Shown: one piece after another, positions 1 to 6,813 of the stretch
Numbering within the stretch: the stretch's first letter is position 1
Layout of the letters: every line of letters starts with the position of its first letter
Assembly (NCBI GenBank): GCA_002403115.1
Contig: DHHE01000216.1
Coordinates: 1 to 6,911, forward strand
Direction: 5' to 3'
Source: a bacterium UBP2_UBA4780
GTDB taxonomy: Bacteria > Edwardsbacteria > AC1 > EtOH8
Length of the DNA: 6,911 nt
Notes under the pieces: model-generated
What the model was told of the DNA's origin: nothing
Databases searched by the model: none
The model's input: only the letters and a program-made list of their open reading frames with translations
Made by a program: the position numbers and the translations under genes

Positions 1-200
1 TCGGACAGGTATCTGGCCCGGCTTTTGAATCGTTTCTTATACTCGGGATGAAGGTCGAACCACTCCCCGGGGGACATCGTGCCCTTCTCGCTGTTGCATC
101 TCAAGCAGGCCGGCATCCTGTTGGAATCGTTGTCCAGGACCATTCGCCTGACTCCGAACTCCCTCCAGCGCGATACGGGGACCACGTTGTCCACGCTCAT
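1..200 (-). CDS. HNH-endonuclease-like protein, C-terminus cut off by the window edge
   Basis: The first 66 codons of a minus-strand gene run off the left edge. The translation resembles the second half of an HNH nuclease fold: D4-N5-V-V-P8 where families usually have DHVVP, then D23-N24...N27, then P30-A-C32-L-R-C35-N36-S-E-K39-G40, followed by S43-P-G-E-W47-F and HPEYKKRF. C32, C35, N36 and K39-G40 match the C-x2-C-N-x2-K-G signature of the HNH/HNH_5 group. The N-terminal CxxC pair of that group is absent, and an in-frame stop lies upstream in the AT-rich leader, so this is a minimal version rather than one cut by the window. N5 replaces the usual catalytic His, so activity is uncertain. 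The start is ATG at 200 or GTG at 194; the G-rich ribosome site fits GTG better. It has its own promoter and operator-like repeats, so it is a separate unit from addAB. The frame starting with ATG at 219 gives an unremarkable, low-information peptide and was not chosen. The fold call is by motif only. Confidence 0.55.
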   Translation of the reverse strand, partial: MSVDNVVPVSRWREFGVRRMVLDNDSNRMPACLRCNSEKGTMSPGEWFDLHPEYKKRFKSRARYLS

Positions 201-209
201 CTCCCCCCT
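201..209 (-). promoter_or_regulatory. Ribosome binding site of the HNH-like gene, bears on start choice
   Basis: On the minus strand AGGGGGGAG ends directly against the ATG at 200. Its GGAG core is therefore 0 nt from that ATG but 6 nt from the GTG at 194, while AGGGGG is 3 nt from the ATG. Normal Shine-Dalgarno spacing (about 5-9 nt) favours GTG at 194 as the true start and would shorten the protein by two residues. Confidence 0.4.
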
Positions 210-218
210 GCTTCCGCA

Positions 219-257
219 TATGTATTTATTACATAAAAATTATGTATTATATACATA
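219..257. repeat. Tandem 17-bp palindromes, likely operator
   Basis: Two copies of TATGTA-N5-TACATA lie at 219-235 (TATGTATTTATTACATA) and 241-257 (TATGTATTATATACATA). They match at 14 of 17 bases, differing only in the centre, and begin exactly 22 bp apart, about two helical turns, so both would face the same side of the DNA. They occupy the predicted transcription start and leader of the HNH-like gene and touch its -10 box. That is where a dimeric repressor would block transcription. The repressor is unknown; autoregulation or a regulator encoded beyond the left edge are both possible. AT-rich leaders can produce palindromes by chance, but the duplication with conserved arms argues against that. 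Confidence 0.55.
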
Positions 258-285
258 TTATTTCATGGTATGGCCTTTATGTCAA
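257..285 (-). promoter_or_regulatory. Sigma-70-type promoter for the HNH-like gene
   Basis: Reading the minus strand, a perfect -35 TTGACA (285-280) is followed by a 17-nt spacer and the -10 AATAAT (262-257), five of six matches to TATAAT. Transcription would begin near 250, giving a leader of about 50 nt before the start codon at 200 or 194. A second TATAAT (251-246) has no -35 at proper distance and lies inside the distal palindrome. The combination of consensus -35, optimal spacer and downstream operator-like repeats makes this the best-supported regulatory site in the window. Confidence 0.7.
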
Positions 286-504
286 GCCCCACGCCAAGGG
301 GTGGAGAGCCCTCCGGGTTCCGTATGACACAGTTCCTGCAGCTTTCGGAATCAACGTCTACACGCCGCCACCCCCGGGCCCGCCCGAGTGGTTTTTGCCA
401 CCCATTTTGGGCCGGCCTTCTTTCCGTAAGCATACAGCTTGTACATTTGAAAAAGAGAAAGCGGGAAGAAGACGGGCTTTTGCCTCCTGGCGCCTTGTAA
501 CAAT

Positions 505-615
505 CTAAAAGTCATCTTTTAAAGTTTCAAAAATCTTCTTCAGTACCCACACTAAAACCGGAAGAGCCTCATTTCCTTCGGCTCGCGAAGGCCGGCCATT
601 AACACCACGCTTCAT
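505..615 (-). CDS. Possible small protein, 36 aa, downstream of addB
   Basis: An ATG at 615 is preceded by AAGGGAG at 627-621, 5 nt away, which is a good Shine-Dalgarno sequence. The 36-codon frame ends in TAG at 505-507. The peptide begins MKRGVNGRPSRAEGN, continues with a short hydrophobic stretch (residues 18-25, LPVLVWVL) and ends with a charged tail. I do not recognise it. The same frame stays open upstream to about position 687, with another ATG at 636 but no ribosome site there. A further 23-codon frame (ATG 683, TGA 612) ends in an ATGA overlap with this start, which could couple translation from the end of addB. Short frames like this are common by chance, and part of the coding stretch is also predicted to fold into hairpins, so an untranslated structured RNA is an alternative. 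Confidence 0.27.
   Translation of the reverse strand: MKRGVNGRPSRAEGNEALPVLVWVLKKIFETLKDDF
558..597 (-). other. Overlapping, mutually exclusive hairpins
   Basis: Two stems share bases. CCTTCG (575-580) pairs with CGAAGG (586-591) around a 5-nt loop, and GAGCC (564-568) pairs with GGCTC (580-584) around an 11-nt loop. Both cannot form at once. The region is bracketed by CCGG. No T-run follows on either strand, so it is not an intrinsic terminator. Competing stems of this type occur in attenuators, but could also be incidental in GC-rich DNA. Confidence 0.25.
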
Positions 616-688
616 GAACGCTCCCTTAGGCCGCATCCGACGCGCTGGGCATATCCAACACCGGTGGCCATTGGCCCCGCCATCAGCG

Positions 689-3499
689 CTACTTCCTCTC
701 GCCCACCCACTGCCGCCCGCACAGCACCTTGTAGGGGCAGTTGGCGCACTCGTGCTGGGGGTTGTCGGCCTCCCTAAACGGCAGGTCGGGGTTTCGGATC
801 TCGCCTATCAGGGTGGCGATGGCGCTCCGGTAAGACTGGTAGGCCGCCCGCCGGTCGTCCTCCGGGGAGAAAAGGGGCAGCTGCTCTATGTTGGGCTCCC
901 CCAGCTTCATCAGCTCGCAGTTGACACCCTCAGGGCCGGACCCCTGGTGCTCCTCCAGGTACAGCATCATGTAGAACGGCAGCTGCACCGAGATCAGTTT
1001 GTTGGCCCAGTCCTCCCTTTGCGCCTGGACGAAGGTCCCGTACTTCGGCACCTCGCCGCCGCCGGTCTTATAATCCAGGATCACCACCTGGTCCCCCCTG
1101 AGGTCCACCCGGTCCATGGTGCCGTTCACCGGCACCGGGCCCAGGCCCGGCAGGTCGACGGTCATCTGCCGTTTGAGCTCGCAGCCAAGAACCTTCAGGT
1201 CCTTGAGGTTCATCTGGTGGTGCCGCAGAAGCTTCCTCATCCTGGCCCTGACCTGGGACTTAATGAGGTAGATGTTGCCGCCCTGGTCCGGCCCGAAATA
1301 ACCGTCGAACACCTCATCCACCAGGCCGTCCATCTCCCCCGGGTCGGCCTTCGAGGAGGAGTAAACCTTGTCCTTCCTTTTCTCGAAGAACATGTGCAGC
1401 ACCCGGTGCACCAGCCCCCCCAGGTCGGAGGCCTCGACGTCCAGCGACACCTCGTCCTTCTCCCTGATGCGCATCAGGAAGCTGTGGCAGAAGCGCAACC
1501 CGCATCTCAGGTAGCGGTCGATCATGGTGGGGCTGTAGGACAGCCCGGCTATGGTCTCCATCATCCCTTGGGTCTTGGCGATGGGCTGGGGCTGGCCCTG
1601 GCAGAAGCTGGCCCCGAAGTGCGCCAGGGTCTGCCCCGCGGCCCCGATGGCCCCCCGGCGCTGCTCCTCCTCCCAGACCAGCTGCTCGACGAACCGGCTG
1701 CGCTGCTCCCCTCCGGCCTGGCTGTAGCACAGCACCGCCTCCTCGGCCCCGGCCACCAGGTTGTGGAAGTGATAGCTGTCCATCATCTCCCGCTCCCGGT
1801 AGGTGGGCAGGCCCAGCTCCCGCCTCAGGGCCTGGGGCAGGATGGTGTCCACGCTGCCGCCCTTGGGCAGGGTGCCCTCGTTGGCGTCCAGCATGACCAC
1901 CTTTTTGAACCTGAGGTTCCGGGTCTCCAAAAAGCCCAGGACCTGCAACCCGCGGAAGGAGGTGCCGGGGAAGGGCACCCGGACCTGGGCGGCGTAGTGC
2001 TGCATCAGCCCGAAGTAGGCCCGGGCCGTCCCCAGGCGCTGGCCGGCCATCAGCGAGCCCTTCAGCTCCAGAAGGGCCCTGGTCATCTCCAGGAAGAAGC
2101 GGTTGGCGTAGGGGTGGCGGTCGGCCTGGCTGCGCTCGGCCGCGGCCGAGACCACCTCCAGCATCCTCTCGGCGAACTCGGCCACCGAGCCGGCATTCTC
2201 GAAGGGCCTCAGCACCAGGCCGTGGATCTCGGCCAGATGAACGAACAGTTCGCCCGTGTCTAACCCCTGCTCGGCCAGTCCGGCCATCCTCTTGGAGACC
2301 CTCTCCCTGAGTTCCGGGTCGGATTCGATGAAGTCCAGTCCCACCATCCGCCGGCCCTGGCGGGTGAGCTCCTCCTCGATGGCGTGGAGCAGGATCCTGG
2401 TGGGGTAGCTGCCCCGGGCAGTCCTCAGGTTCTTGACGTAGGGATGGAGCATCAGTTGCAGGTAATGGGGCAGGAAGTACCCCTGCCGGCCCCGGCCCTC
2501 CTGGGCCTGGGCGATGGCCTCGGCCAGGCCCCAAAGCGGCGTCCGCATCAGGGGGTAGCCCATGGAGATGTTCCATTCGTCGCCCAGCCTGGGCAGCAGG
2601 TGGTGGATGACCGGGAACACCGTCTCCTGCTTGGACAGCACCAGCACCGTCTCCGACAGCCCCTGGCCCGGGACGATCTCCCCGGCCATCGCCGCCACCT
2701 GGCCGTGGCTGTCCCCGGCGCGGAGGTAGCGGACCCTGGGTGCGCCGGCCCCATCGGCCGGGCGGTAGTCGATGCCCAGGTGCCCGAAGGTGCGGCCCAT
2801 CCCCGGCCCGTCGCGGAACACCGCCACCGCGTTGGGCCGGTCCAAGAGCGACCCGATGATGGAGCGCTCGGCCGCGGTCAGAGCGTTGAATCCGGCCACG
2901 ATCACCTGGGCGAATCCCGAGGTGTCGATCCGGGCCGCCCGGGACGCCAGCCAGTCGTAGGCGCTGGCCCGGGTGGCCAGGCCCTCCTCCTCCAGCTTGC
3001 GGTAGAACCCGTCATACCAGACCGACAGGTGCTCCAGCTGCCGGCCGAAGGCCCCAGGCATCGGCTCCTGGGCCAGGGCCCGGACCGACTCCAATGCCTT
3101 GGGGCTGACGCCCTCTATCTTCAGCTCCTCGAAGTCGGAGAACAGGGTGAAGCCCCAGGCCAAAAACTCCTCCATGGAAAGCCTGGACCCGCCGCCGGGG
3201 AGCTGGCAGTCGGGGTGCATCTGGTAGATCAGGGCTGCCCCGTCCTCGGCCCCGGTCCGCTGGTGGCCCATGCCCAAGTCGGAGCAGGCCTTCTCCACCC
3301 ACTGGTCTATGGAATAACAGTGCGGGGCCATCAGGGCGGCCCCCCTTCTTTCGGCCAGGCGCTTGGCCAGGGTGAAGAACGGCCGCCGGCTGGGCAGCAG
3401 CACCAGGCTCCTCTCCGGACCGGCGCCGGAGCTTTCGATCAGCTCGCAGACGCGGCCCACCAGGTCGGAGCCGGATGGCAGAAGGATCGCCTTCCTCAT
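689..3499 (-). CDS. addB: AddB-like subunit of the AddAB helicase-nuclease (936 aa)
   Basis: Partner of AddA in the two-subunit cytoplasmic enzyme that unwinds and trims double-strand breaks to give 3' single strands for RecA. The N-terminal region is UvrD-like but has no Walker A; it carries the LVLLPSRR block (about 32-39) seen in the AddB/RecC-like class, and LDANEGTLP at 537-545. The C-terminal PD-(D/E)XK nuclease looks intact: H698, E774, D796 in GTMDR, D809-Y-K811, then Q839-L-P-F-Y843. C666 (in RYLRC) together with C918, C921 and C927 (C-x2-C-x5-C) form the 4Fe-4S staple known from AddB. It should thus cut one strand but not pump DNA by ATP itself. The start at 3499 is fixed by the ATGA overlap with addA and GGAGG 7 nt upstream. 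The same frame is open further upstream to 4717, but that part is a low-complexity shadow of addA. Length is shorter than the Bacillus subtilis AddB (about 1166 aa) and nearer to the Walker-less versions. Stop is TAG. Confidence 0.9.
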   Translation of the reverse strand: MRKAILLPSGSDLVGRVCELIESSGAGPERSLVLLPSRRPFFTLAKRLAERRGAALMAPHCYSIDQWVEKACSDLGMGHQRTGAEDGAALIYQMHPDCQLPGGGSRLSMEEFLAWGFTLFSDFEELKIEGVSPKALESVRALAQEPMPGAFGRQLEHLSVWYDGFYRKLEEEGLATRASAYDWLASRAARIDTSGFAQVIVAGFNALTAAERSIIGSLLDRPNAVAVFRDGPGMGRTFGHLGIDYRPADGAGAPRVRYLRAGDSHGQVAAMAGEIVPGQGLSETVLVLSKQETVFPVIHHLLPRLGDEWNISMGYPLMRTPLWGLAEAIAQAQEGRGRQGYFLPHYLQLMLHPYVKNLRTARGSYPTRILLHAIEEELTRQGRRMVGLDFIESDPELRERVSKRMAGLAEQGLDTGELFVHLAEIHGLVLRPFENAGSVAEFAERMLEVVSAAAERSQADRHPYANRFFLEMTRALLELKGSLMAGQRLGTARAYFGLMQHYAAQVRVPFPGTSFRGLQVLGFLETRNLRFKKVVMLDANEGTLPKGGSVDTILPQALRRELGLPTYREREMMDSYHFHNLVAGAEEAVLCYSQAGGEQRSRFVEQLVWEEEQRRGAIGAAGQTLAHFGASFCQGQPQPIAKTQGMMETIAGLSYSPTMIDRYLRCGLRFCHSFLMRIREKDEVSLDVEASDLGGLVHRVLHMFFEKRKDKVYSSSKADPGEMDGLVDEVFDGYFGPDQGGNIYLIKSQVRARMRKLLRHHQMNLKDLKVLGCELKRQMTVDLPGLGPVPVNGTMDRVDLRGDQVVILDYKTGGGEVPKYGTFVQAQREDWANKLISVQLPFYMMLYLEEHQGSGPEGVNCELMKLGEPNIEQLPLFSPEDDRRAAYQSYRSAIATLIGEIRNPDLPFREADNPQHECANCPYKVLCGRQWVGERK

Positions 3500-3511
3500 G
3501 GCCGCACCTCC
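3496..3511 (-). promoter_or_regulatory. addA-addB junction: ribosome site and ATGA overlap
   Basis: The addA stop TGA (3498-3496) shares bases with the addB ATG (3499-3497). GGAGG at 3511-3507, inside the last codons of addA, lies 7 nt before that ATG. This is the classic arrangement for translational coupling and would keep the two subunits in equal amounts. Confidence 0.85.
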
Positions 3512-6500
3512 GCCACCGTCCTGTCCAGGTAGACGATAACGCCGGAGGCCTCGGCGCCCGGACAGGCCTCCTGGAGCAGCCCCAGGTACTCGCGGACCTG
3601 TGCCTGGTGCTTCTCCCGGGACATCGCCTCCTGCGATCCGGTCTTGAAGTCGATTACCGTCGTCCACCCCGGGTCGCGCACCATCCGATCCATGCGGAAC
3701 AGCCTCCCGTCGCGGGCGATGAACTCCACCTCGCGCTCCACCGTCCTGCCCGGCCGCTCCGCGAACCAGCAGGCTACCCTGGGGTCGCCCAACAGGGCGC
3801 AGATGCTTTCGGCCGCCCGGGCCCGGTCGGCCTCGGGCGCCAGCCGCTGGTGCCTGGCCAGCAGGTCCTCGACCAGCGGCCGGAGATCTTTCGGCAGGTA
3901 CTCGATGTCCTCGAGCACCCGGTGCAGGTAGCTGCCCAGGCTGGCGTCGCGGAAGCGCGACCGGTTCCAGGCCGACTCCGGCAGCCACTCCGAGTGCCGG
4001 CTCACCCCAGGCGGGCTGACCACCATGGGCCTGAGCTCCTCGGCCCGGCCGCCGCCCGCCCCCTTTTCGCCCCGGACCTGCGCCGGGAACAGGGCCTGGT
4101 GGGGCGGCACCTGGGTCGGCTTGTTCGACGGCTTCTTGGCCGGATTCTTGGGCGGCTTGGAAACCCTTGGCGAATCCAGCACCACCAGGTTGTATAGCTC
4201 GCTCTTGGGGCGGGTGCAGGCGACGTACAGGCTGTTCAGGGCCTGGATCTCGATGTCGGCGTCGCGCTCGTCCTTGAGCTCCCTCAGGCGCTCGGGGTGC
4301 CCGGCCGCGTTGTCGGCGACCTTTTCGTTCATCTTGTAGAGGGTGATGGCGCCGTCCTGCTTGCGGTAGTAATACTCGCTGCCCTTGCTCTTGAGGGGGA
4401 TTATCAGGTTGATGACCACCGGGAATCCCATGCCCTTGGCCTTGAAGTAGGTCATCAGCTGCACCGCCGGCATGCTCTCCGGCAGCTCCAGCCCGAACAT
4501 GTCGTCGGGCCCCTGGTCGAAGGCCTCCAGCACCTCTCCCAGCCCGCCCCGGCCCTCGGACTCCAGGACGGACACCGCCTCCAGCAGCTTGAGCACGGCC
4601 GCGTCCTCCTCCGGGAAGTTGGCGAAGACGCCCAGGCGGTCGACCGCCAGGCACAGCAGGTCGTAGACCGGGTAGAATCCCGACAGCTTGTATGGCTCCT
4701 CGAAGTAGCGCTCCCACAGAGGAAGGAAGTTCTCATCCTTGCGGCACTGGCCGTAGAGGTAGCCCGAGGCGGCCGACCTCTGGCCGGCGGCCGTCAGCAG
4801 CTCCAGGGCCCGGCCCCGGTCCCAGCCGATACCGTCGGCCCGGGCGGCCCTGGCCAGGACCTCGCCCACCACCACCGAGGCCCAGGCCACCCCGTCTATG
4901 GGCGAGTGCAGCCACCGCAGGAGCTCCACCAGCTCGGCCACCACCCGCCTCTGCCTGATGTCCATACCCGAGGAGCTGGTAGCCGCTATCCCCTCCTGGG
5001 TGAGCCAGTCGATGGCCTGCTCCAGCTCCCAGTTGGTGCCGGCCAGGATGGCGATGTCCTGGCGGCCGTAGCCGCGTCCCAGTACGTCCCTGACTATCTC
5101 CAGGATGGCCGACCGGACAGGGGACTTGCCCTGGTCCGGGTCGCCGATCTCGCGGGGCAGCTTCTGGATGTGGCGCACCTCGACGTAGCCGCGGCCCAAG
5201 TTCTCCTTGCAGGTCTCCTGCCGGTAGCCGGTAAGACCGCTGAGGTCGGCACCGAAGCGCCCCTGGGCGATGAGATCCGGCAGGATCTTCCGGAACGTCT
5301 CCTCGGCGTACTCCACGATGACCTGGCCGCTGCGGTAGTTGTGCCCCAGGTTCTCCACCTGCGACCTGTCGGCCACGCTGGCCGGCAGCCAGCGGCGGGG
5401 TGTCCGGCCCTCGACCTCCTGCTTTAGCCCCCTCATGATCCGGTAGTCGGCCTTGCGGAACATGTAGATGGCCTGCTTGAGGTCGCCCACCAGGAAGGCC
5501 GAGCCGTCGGTGGCCAGGGCCTCGATCAGGAGCGGTGTCAGGCCGCGCCACTGGGCCGAGTCGGTGTCCTGGAACTCGTCTATCAGGTAGTGGCTGAGCC
5601 TGGCCCCCAGCTTGAGGTAGATCTCGGGCACCATCTCCCGGCTCAGCGACTCGGCCAGCCGCTTGGCGATGTCCCCGATGTGGTGCTGGCCCCGGCGCCG
5701 CTTGGCGGTCTCCAGGTGCTCCTTGAAGCGCCCGTAGGGCAGGCTGTAGGCGGCGTAGCCGGCGAGGGCATGGGCCACCGCCAGCTCGGCCACCACCTCC
5801 TCGGTCTCGGCCCAGATAGCCTTGGACCCGTCCACCAGGTCCTTTTTTCCCTTGGATTCCTGGGAATCCTTGACGATCGGGGTGCGGCCGCCACCGTAGG
5901 ACGTCCAGCCCAGGATGGTGCCCGCGTCCTCCTTGGCCAGGGCCTCGGCCAGCTTCGGGTGGCCGTCGAACACCAGCCCGTGCCTTTGGGCGTAGGCCTT
6001 CATTTCAGCGAGGATGGCGGCCAGCCTTTGCAGGCTCCGCTTCTTGGCCTGGCGCTGGTCGGAGAAGGCGAACTGGCCGGTCTCCTTGGCCTCGATCTCC
6101 AGCAGGCCGGCGAAGCTCTTCCTCATGGCGGCCATCGGGTCCCAGGGGTACTTGCCGCCGGTCGCGTCCAGCAGCTCCAGGAACTCGTCCATGATGCCGG
6201 TCAGCTCCGGGTCGCGGCCCGGCCCGATTTCCGAGGCCATCAGGGCCAGGGCATAGTCGATGAGCTCGCTGTGGCTGGTGGTGATCTCGAACTCGGGGCG
6301 GAAGCCCAGCTCCCGGGCCGAGGCCCTGGCCAGCCGGTTGGTGAAGCTGTCTATGGTCTGCACCTGGAAGTCGGTGTAGTGCTCCAGCACCGCGGCCACC
6401 ATGGCCCGGGCCGCCGCGCTCAGGGCCTTCCTGTCCCGGCCCAGCCGCGGCTGGATCTCGTCCATCATGCCGCCCTGGGGCTCCAGGGCCAGCCTCTTTA

Positions 6501-6714
6501 GCCACTCCAGTATCCGCTCCTTCATCTCCCGGGCGGCGTTGTTGGTGAAGGTGATGGCCAGGAGGTTGGACAGCTGGCGGTGGGGCGCCGTCTCCGAGAG
6601 CAGGTACTCCACGTACTGGCGCGACAGGGCGTGGGTCTTGCCCGATCCGGCCGAGGCCTCTATCAGCCTCAGGTGGGGGAACTGGCGGCAGGGAGGCTCT
6701 TTAACTTTTGGCAT
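3496..6714 (-). CDS. addA: AddA-like helicase-nuclease subunit (1072 aa)
   Basis: ATP-driven 3'-5' helicase and nuclease of the AddAB break-resection enzyme. Helicase motifs in order: Walker A ASAGSGKT 20-27, motif Ia AITFTNNAAREMKERI 53-68, TIDSFTNRLAR 120-130, Walker B DEFQDT 379-384, motif III GDLKQAIYMFR 410-420, motif IV HNYRSG 458-463, motif V MTYFKAKGMGF 754-764, motif VI YVACTRPK 830-837. A Lys/Pro-rich linker (about 851-872) leads to a RecB-type nuclease: H931, E997, D1009 in RMDR, D1022-F-K1024, Q1039...Y1043. All ATPase and nuclease residues I can check are present; the exceptions to consensus are in motif V, where the usual His is F757 and the usual Glu of GLEF is G763. Length is a little under the B. 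subtilis AddA (about 1230 aa). The start at 6714 is the only ATG close before the Walker A; its ribosome site (GTGGTGAC) is weak. The gene is first of the operon and overlaps addB by 4 nt. Confidence 0.92.
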   Translation of the reverse strand: MPKVKEPPCRQFPHLRLIEASAGSGKTHALSRQYVEYLLSETAPHRQLSNLLAITFTNNAAREMKERILEWLKRLALEPQGGMMDEIQPRLGRDRKALSAAARAMVAAVLEHYTDFQVQTIDSFTNRLARASARELGFRPEFEITTSHSELIDYALALMASEIGPGRDPELTGIMDEFLELLDATGGKYPWDPMAAMRKSFAGLLEIEAKETGQFAFSDQRQAKKRSLQRLAAILAEMKAYAQRHGLVFDGHPKLAEALAKEDAGTILGWTSYGGGRTPIVKDSQESKGKKDLVDGSKAIWAETEEVVAELAVAHALAGYAAYSLPYGRFKEHLETAKRRRGQHHIGDIAKRLAESLSREMVPEIYLKLGARLSHYLIDEFQDTDSAQWRGLTPLLIEALATDGSAFLVGDLKQAIYMFRKADYRIMRGLKQEVEGRTPRRWLPASVADRSQVENLGHNYRSGQVIVEYAEETFRKILPDLIAQGRFGADLSGLTGYRQETCKENLGRGYVEVRHIQKLPREIGDPDQGKSPVRSAILEIVRDVLGRGYGRQDIAILAGTNWELEQAIDWLTQEGIAATSSSGMDIRQRRVVAELVELLRWLHSPIDGVAWASVVVGEVLARAARADGIGWDRGRALELLTAAGQRSAASGYLYGQCRKDENFLPLWERYFEEPYKLSGFYPVYDLLCLAVDRLGVFANFPEEDAAVLKLLEAVSVLESEGRGGLGEVLEAFDQGPDDMFGLELPESMPAVQLMTYFKAKGMGFPVVINLIIPLKSKGSEYYYRKQDGAITLYKMNEKVADNAAGHPERLRELKDERDADIEIQALNSLYVACTRPKSELYNLVVLDSPRVSKPPKNPAKKPSNKPTQVPPHQALFPAQVRGEKGAGGGRAEELRPMVVSPPGVSRHSEWLPESAWNRSRFRDASLGSYLHRVLEDIEYLPKDLRPLVEDLLARHQRLAPEADRARAAESICALLGDPRVACWFAERPGRTVEREVEFIARDGRLFRMDRMVRDPGWTTVIDFKTGSQEAMSREKHQAQVREYLGLLQEACPGAEASGVIVYLDRTVAEVRP

Positions 6715-6744
6715 GTCACCACTAAAAGATGGTTTACTGAATAC

Positions 6745-6785
6745 TTTTCATAAAACATTATACACCCCGGGGATGACAAAAGCGA
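6745..6785 (-). promoter_or_regulatory. Candidate promoter of the addAB operon
   Basis: A perfect TATAAT reads leftward at 6762-6757, placing the transcription start near 6750 and giving a leader of roughly 36 nt before addA. The -35 is poor: the hexamer at 17-nt spacing is TCGCTT. A better hexamer, TTGTCA (6779-6774), is only 11 nt from the -10. A CCCCGGGG palindrome (6765-6772) lies in the spacer. No LexA box (CTGT-N8-ACAG or GAAC-N4-GTTC) was seen, so SOS control is not supported. A weak or activator-dependent promoter is likely. Confidence 0.4.
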
Positions 6786-6813
6786 GCGTGCCCGGCGGGC
6801 GGCCAAACAAGTA

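Larger units (their letters stand above)
286..688. other. Intergenic stretch between addB and the HNH-like gene
   Basis: About 400 bp of mixed composition: GC-rich at 286-420 and 545-688, AT-rich around 500-545. I see no tRNA, no CRISPR repeats and no classical intrinsic terminator for addB on the minus strand (no GC hairpin followed by a T-run). It contains a possible small ORF at 505-615, overlapping hairpins at 564-591, and a perfect 11-bp inverted repeat, GGCCGGCCTTC at 410-420 against its complement at 587-597. Apart from these I see nothing in 286-409. Confidence 0.5.

Noticed and set aside
37..219. 60-codon minus-strand frame starting with ATG at 219
   Set aside because: A different frame of the same strand gives the HNH-like C-x2-C-N-x2-K-G motif with a ribosome site; this one shows only low-information Gly/Arg/Gln-rich sequence.
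246..251. Second TATAAT on the minus strand
   Set aside because: The only good -35 (TTGACA at 280-285) is 28 nt away; the AATAAT at 257-262 has the correct 17-nt spacing.
614..2263. 549-codon open frame on the plus strand
   Set aside because: Antisense to addB, with a composition rich in L, H, P, G, V and Q typical of a GC-rich shadow frame, and no recognisable motif.
1314..2576. 420-codon minus-strand frame inside addB
   Set aside because: Out-of-frame shadow rich in G, P, R and A; the addB frame here carries the LDANEGTLP, Fe-S and nuclease residues.
2384..3532. 382-codon plus-strand frame
   Set aside because: Antisense shadow of addB with no domain signature.
3500..4717. Upstream extension of the addB frame (about 406 codons)
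   Set aside because: It lies in another frame inside addA, is low-complexity Gly/Arg/Pro/Ala, and the ATG at 3499 with GGAGG and ATGA overlap is clearly the start.
4297..5427. 376-codon plus-strand frame
   Set aside because: Antisense shadow of addA; same Leu/His/Gln/Val-rich composition as the other shadows.
5590..6501. 303-codon plus-strand frame
   Set aside because: Antisense shadow of the addA helicase region.
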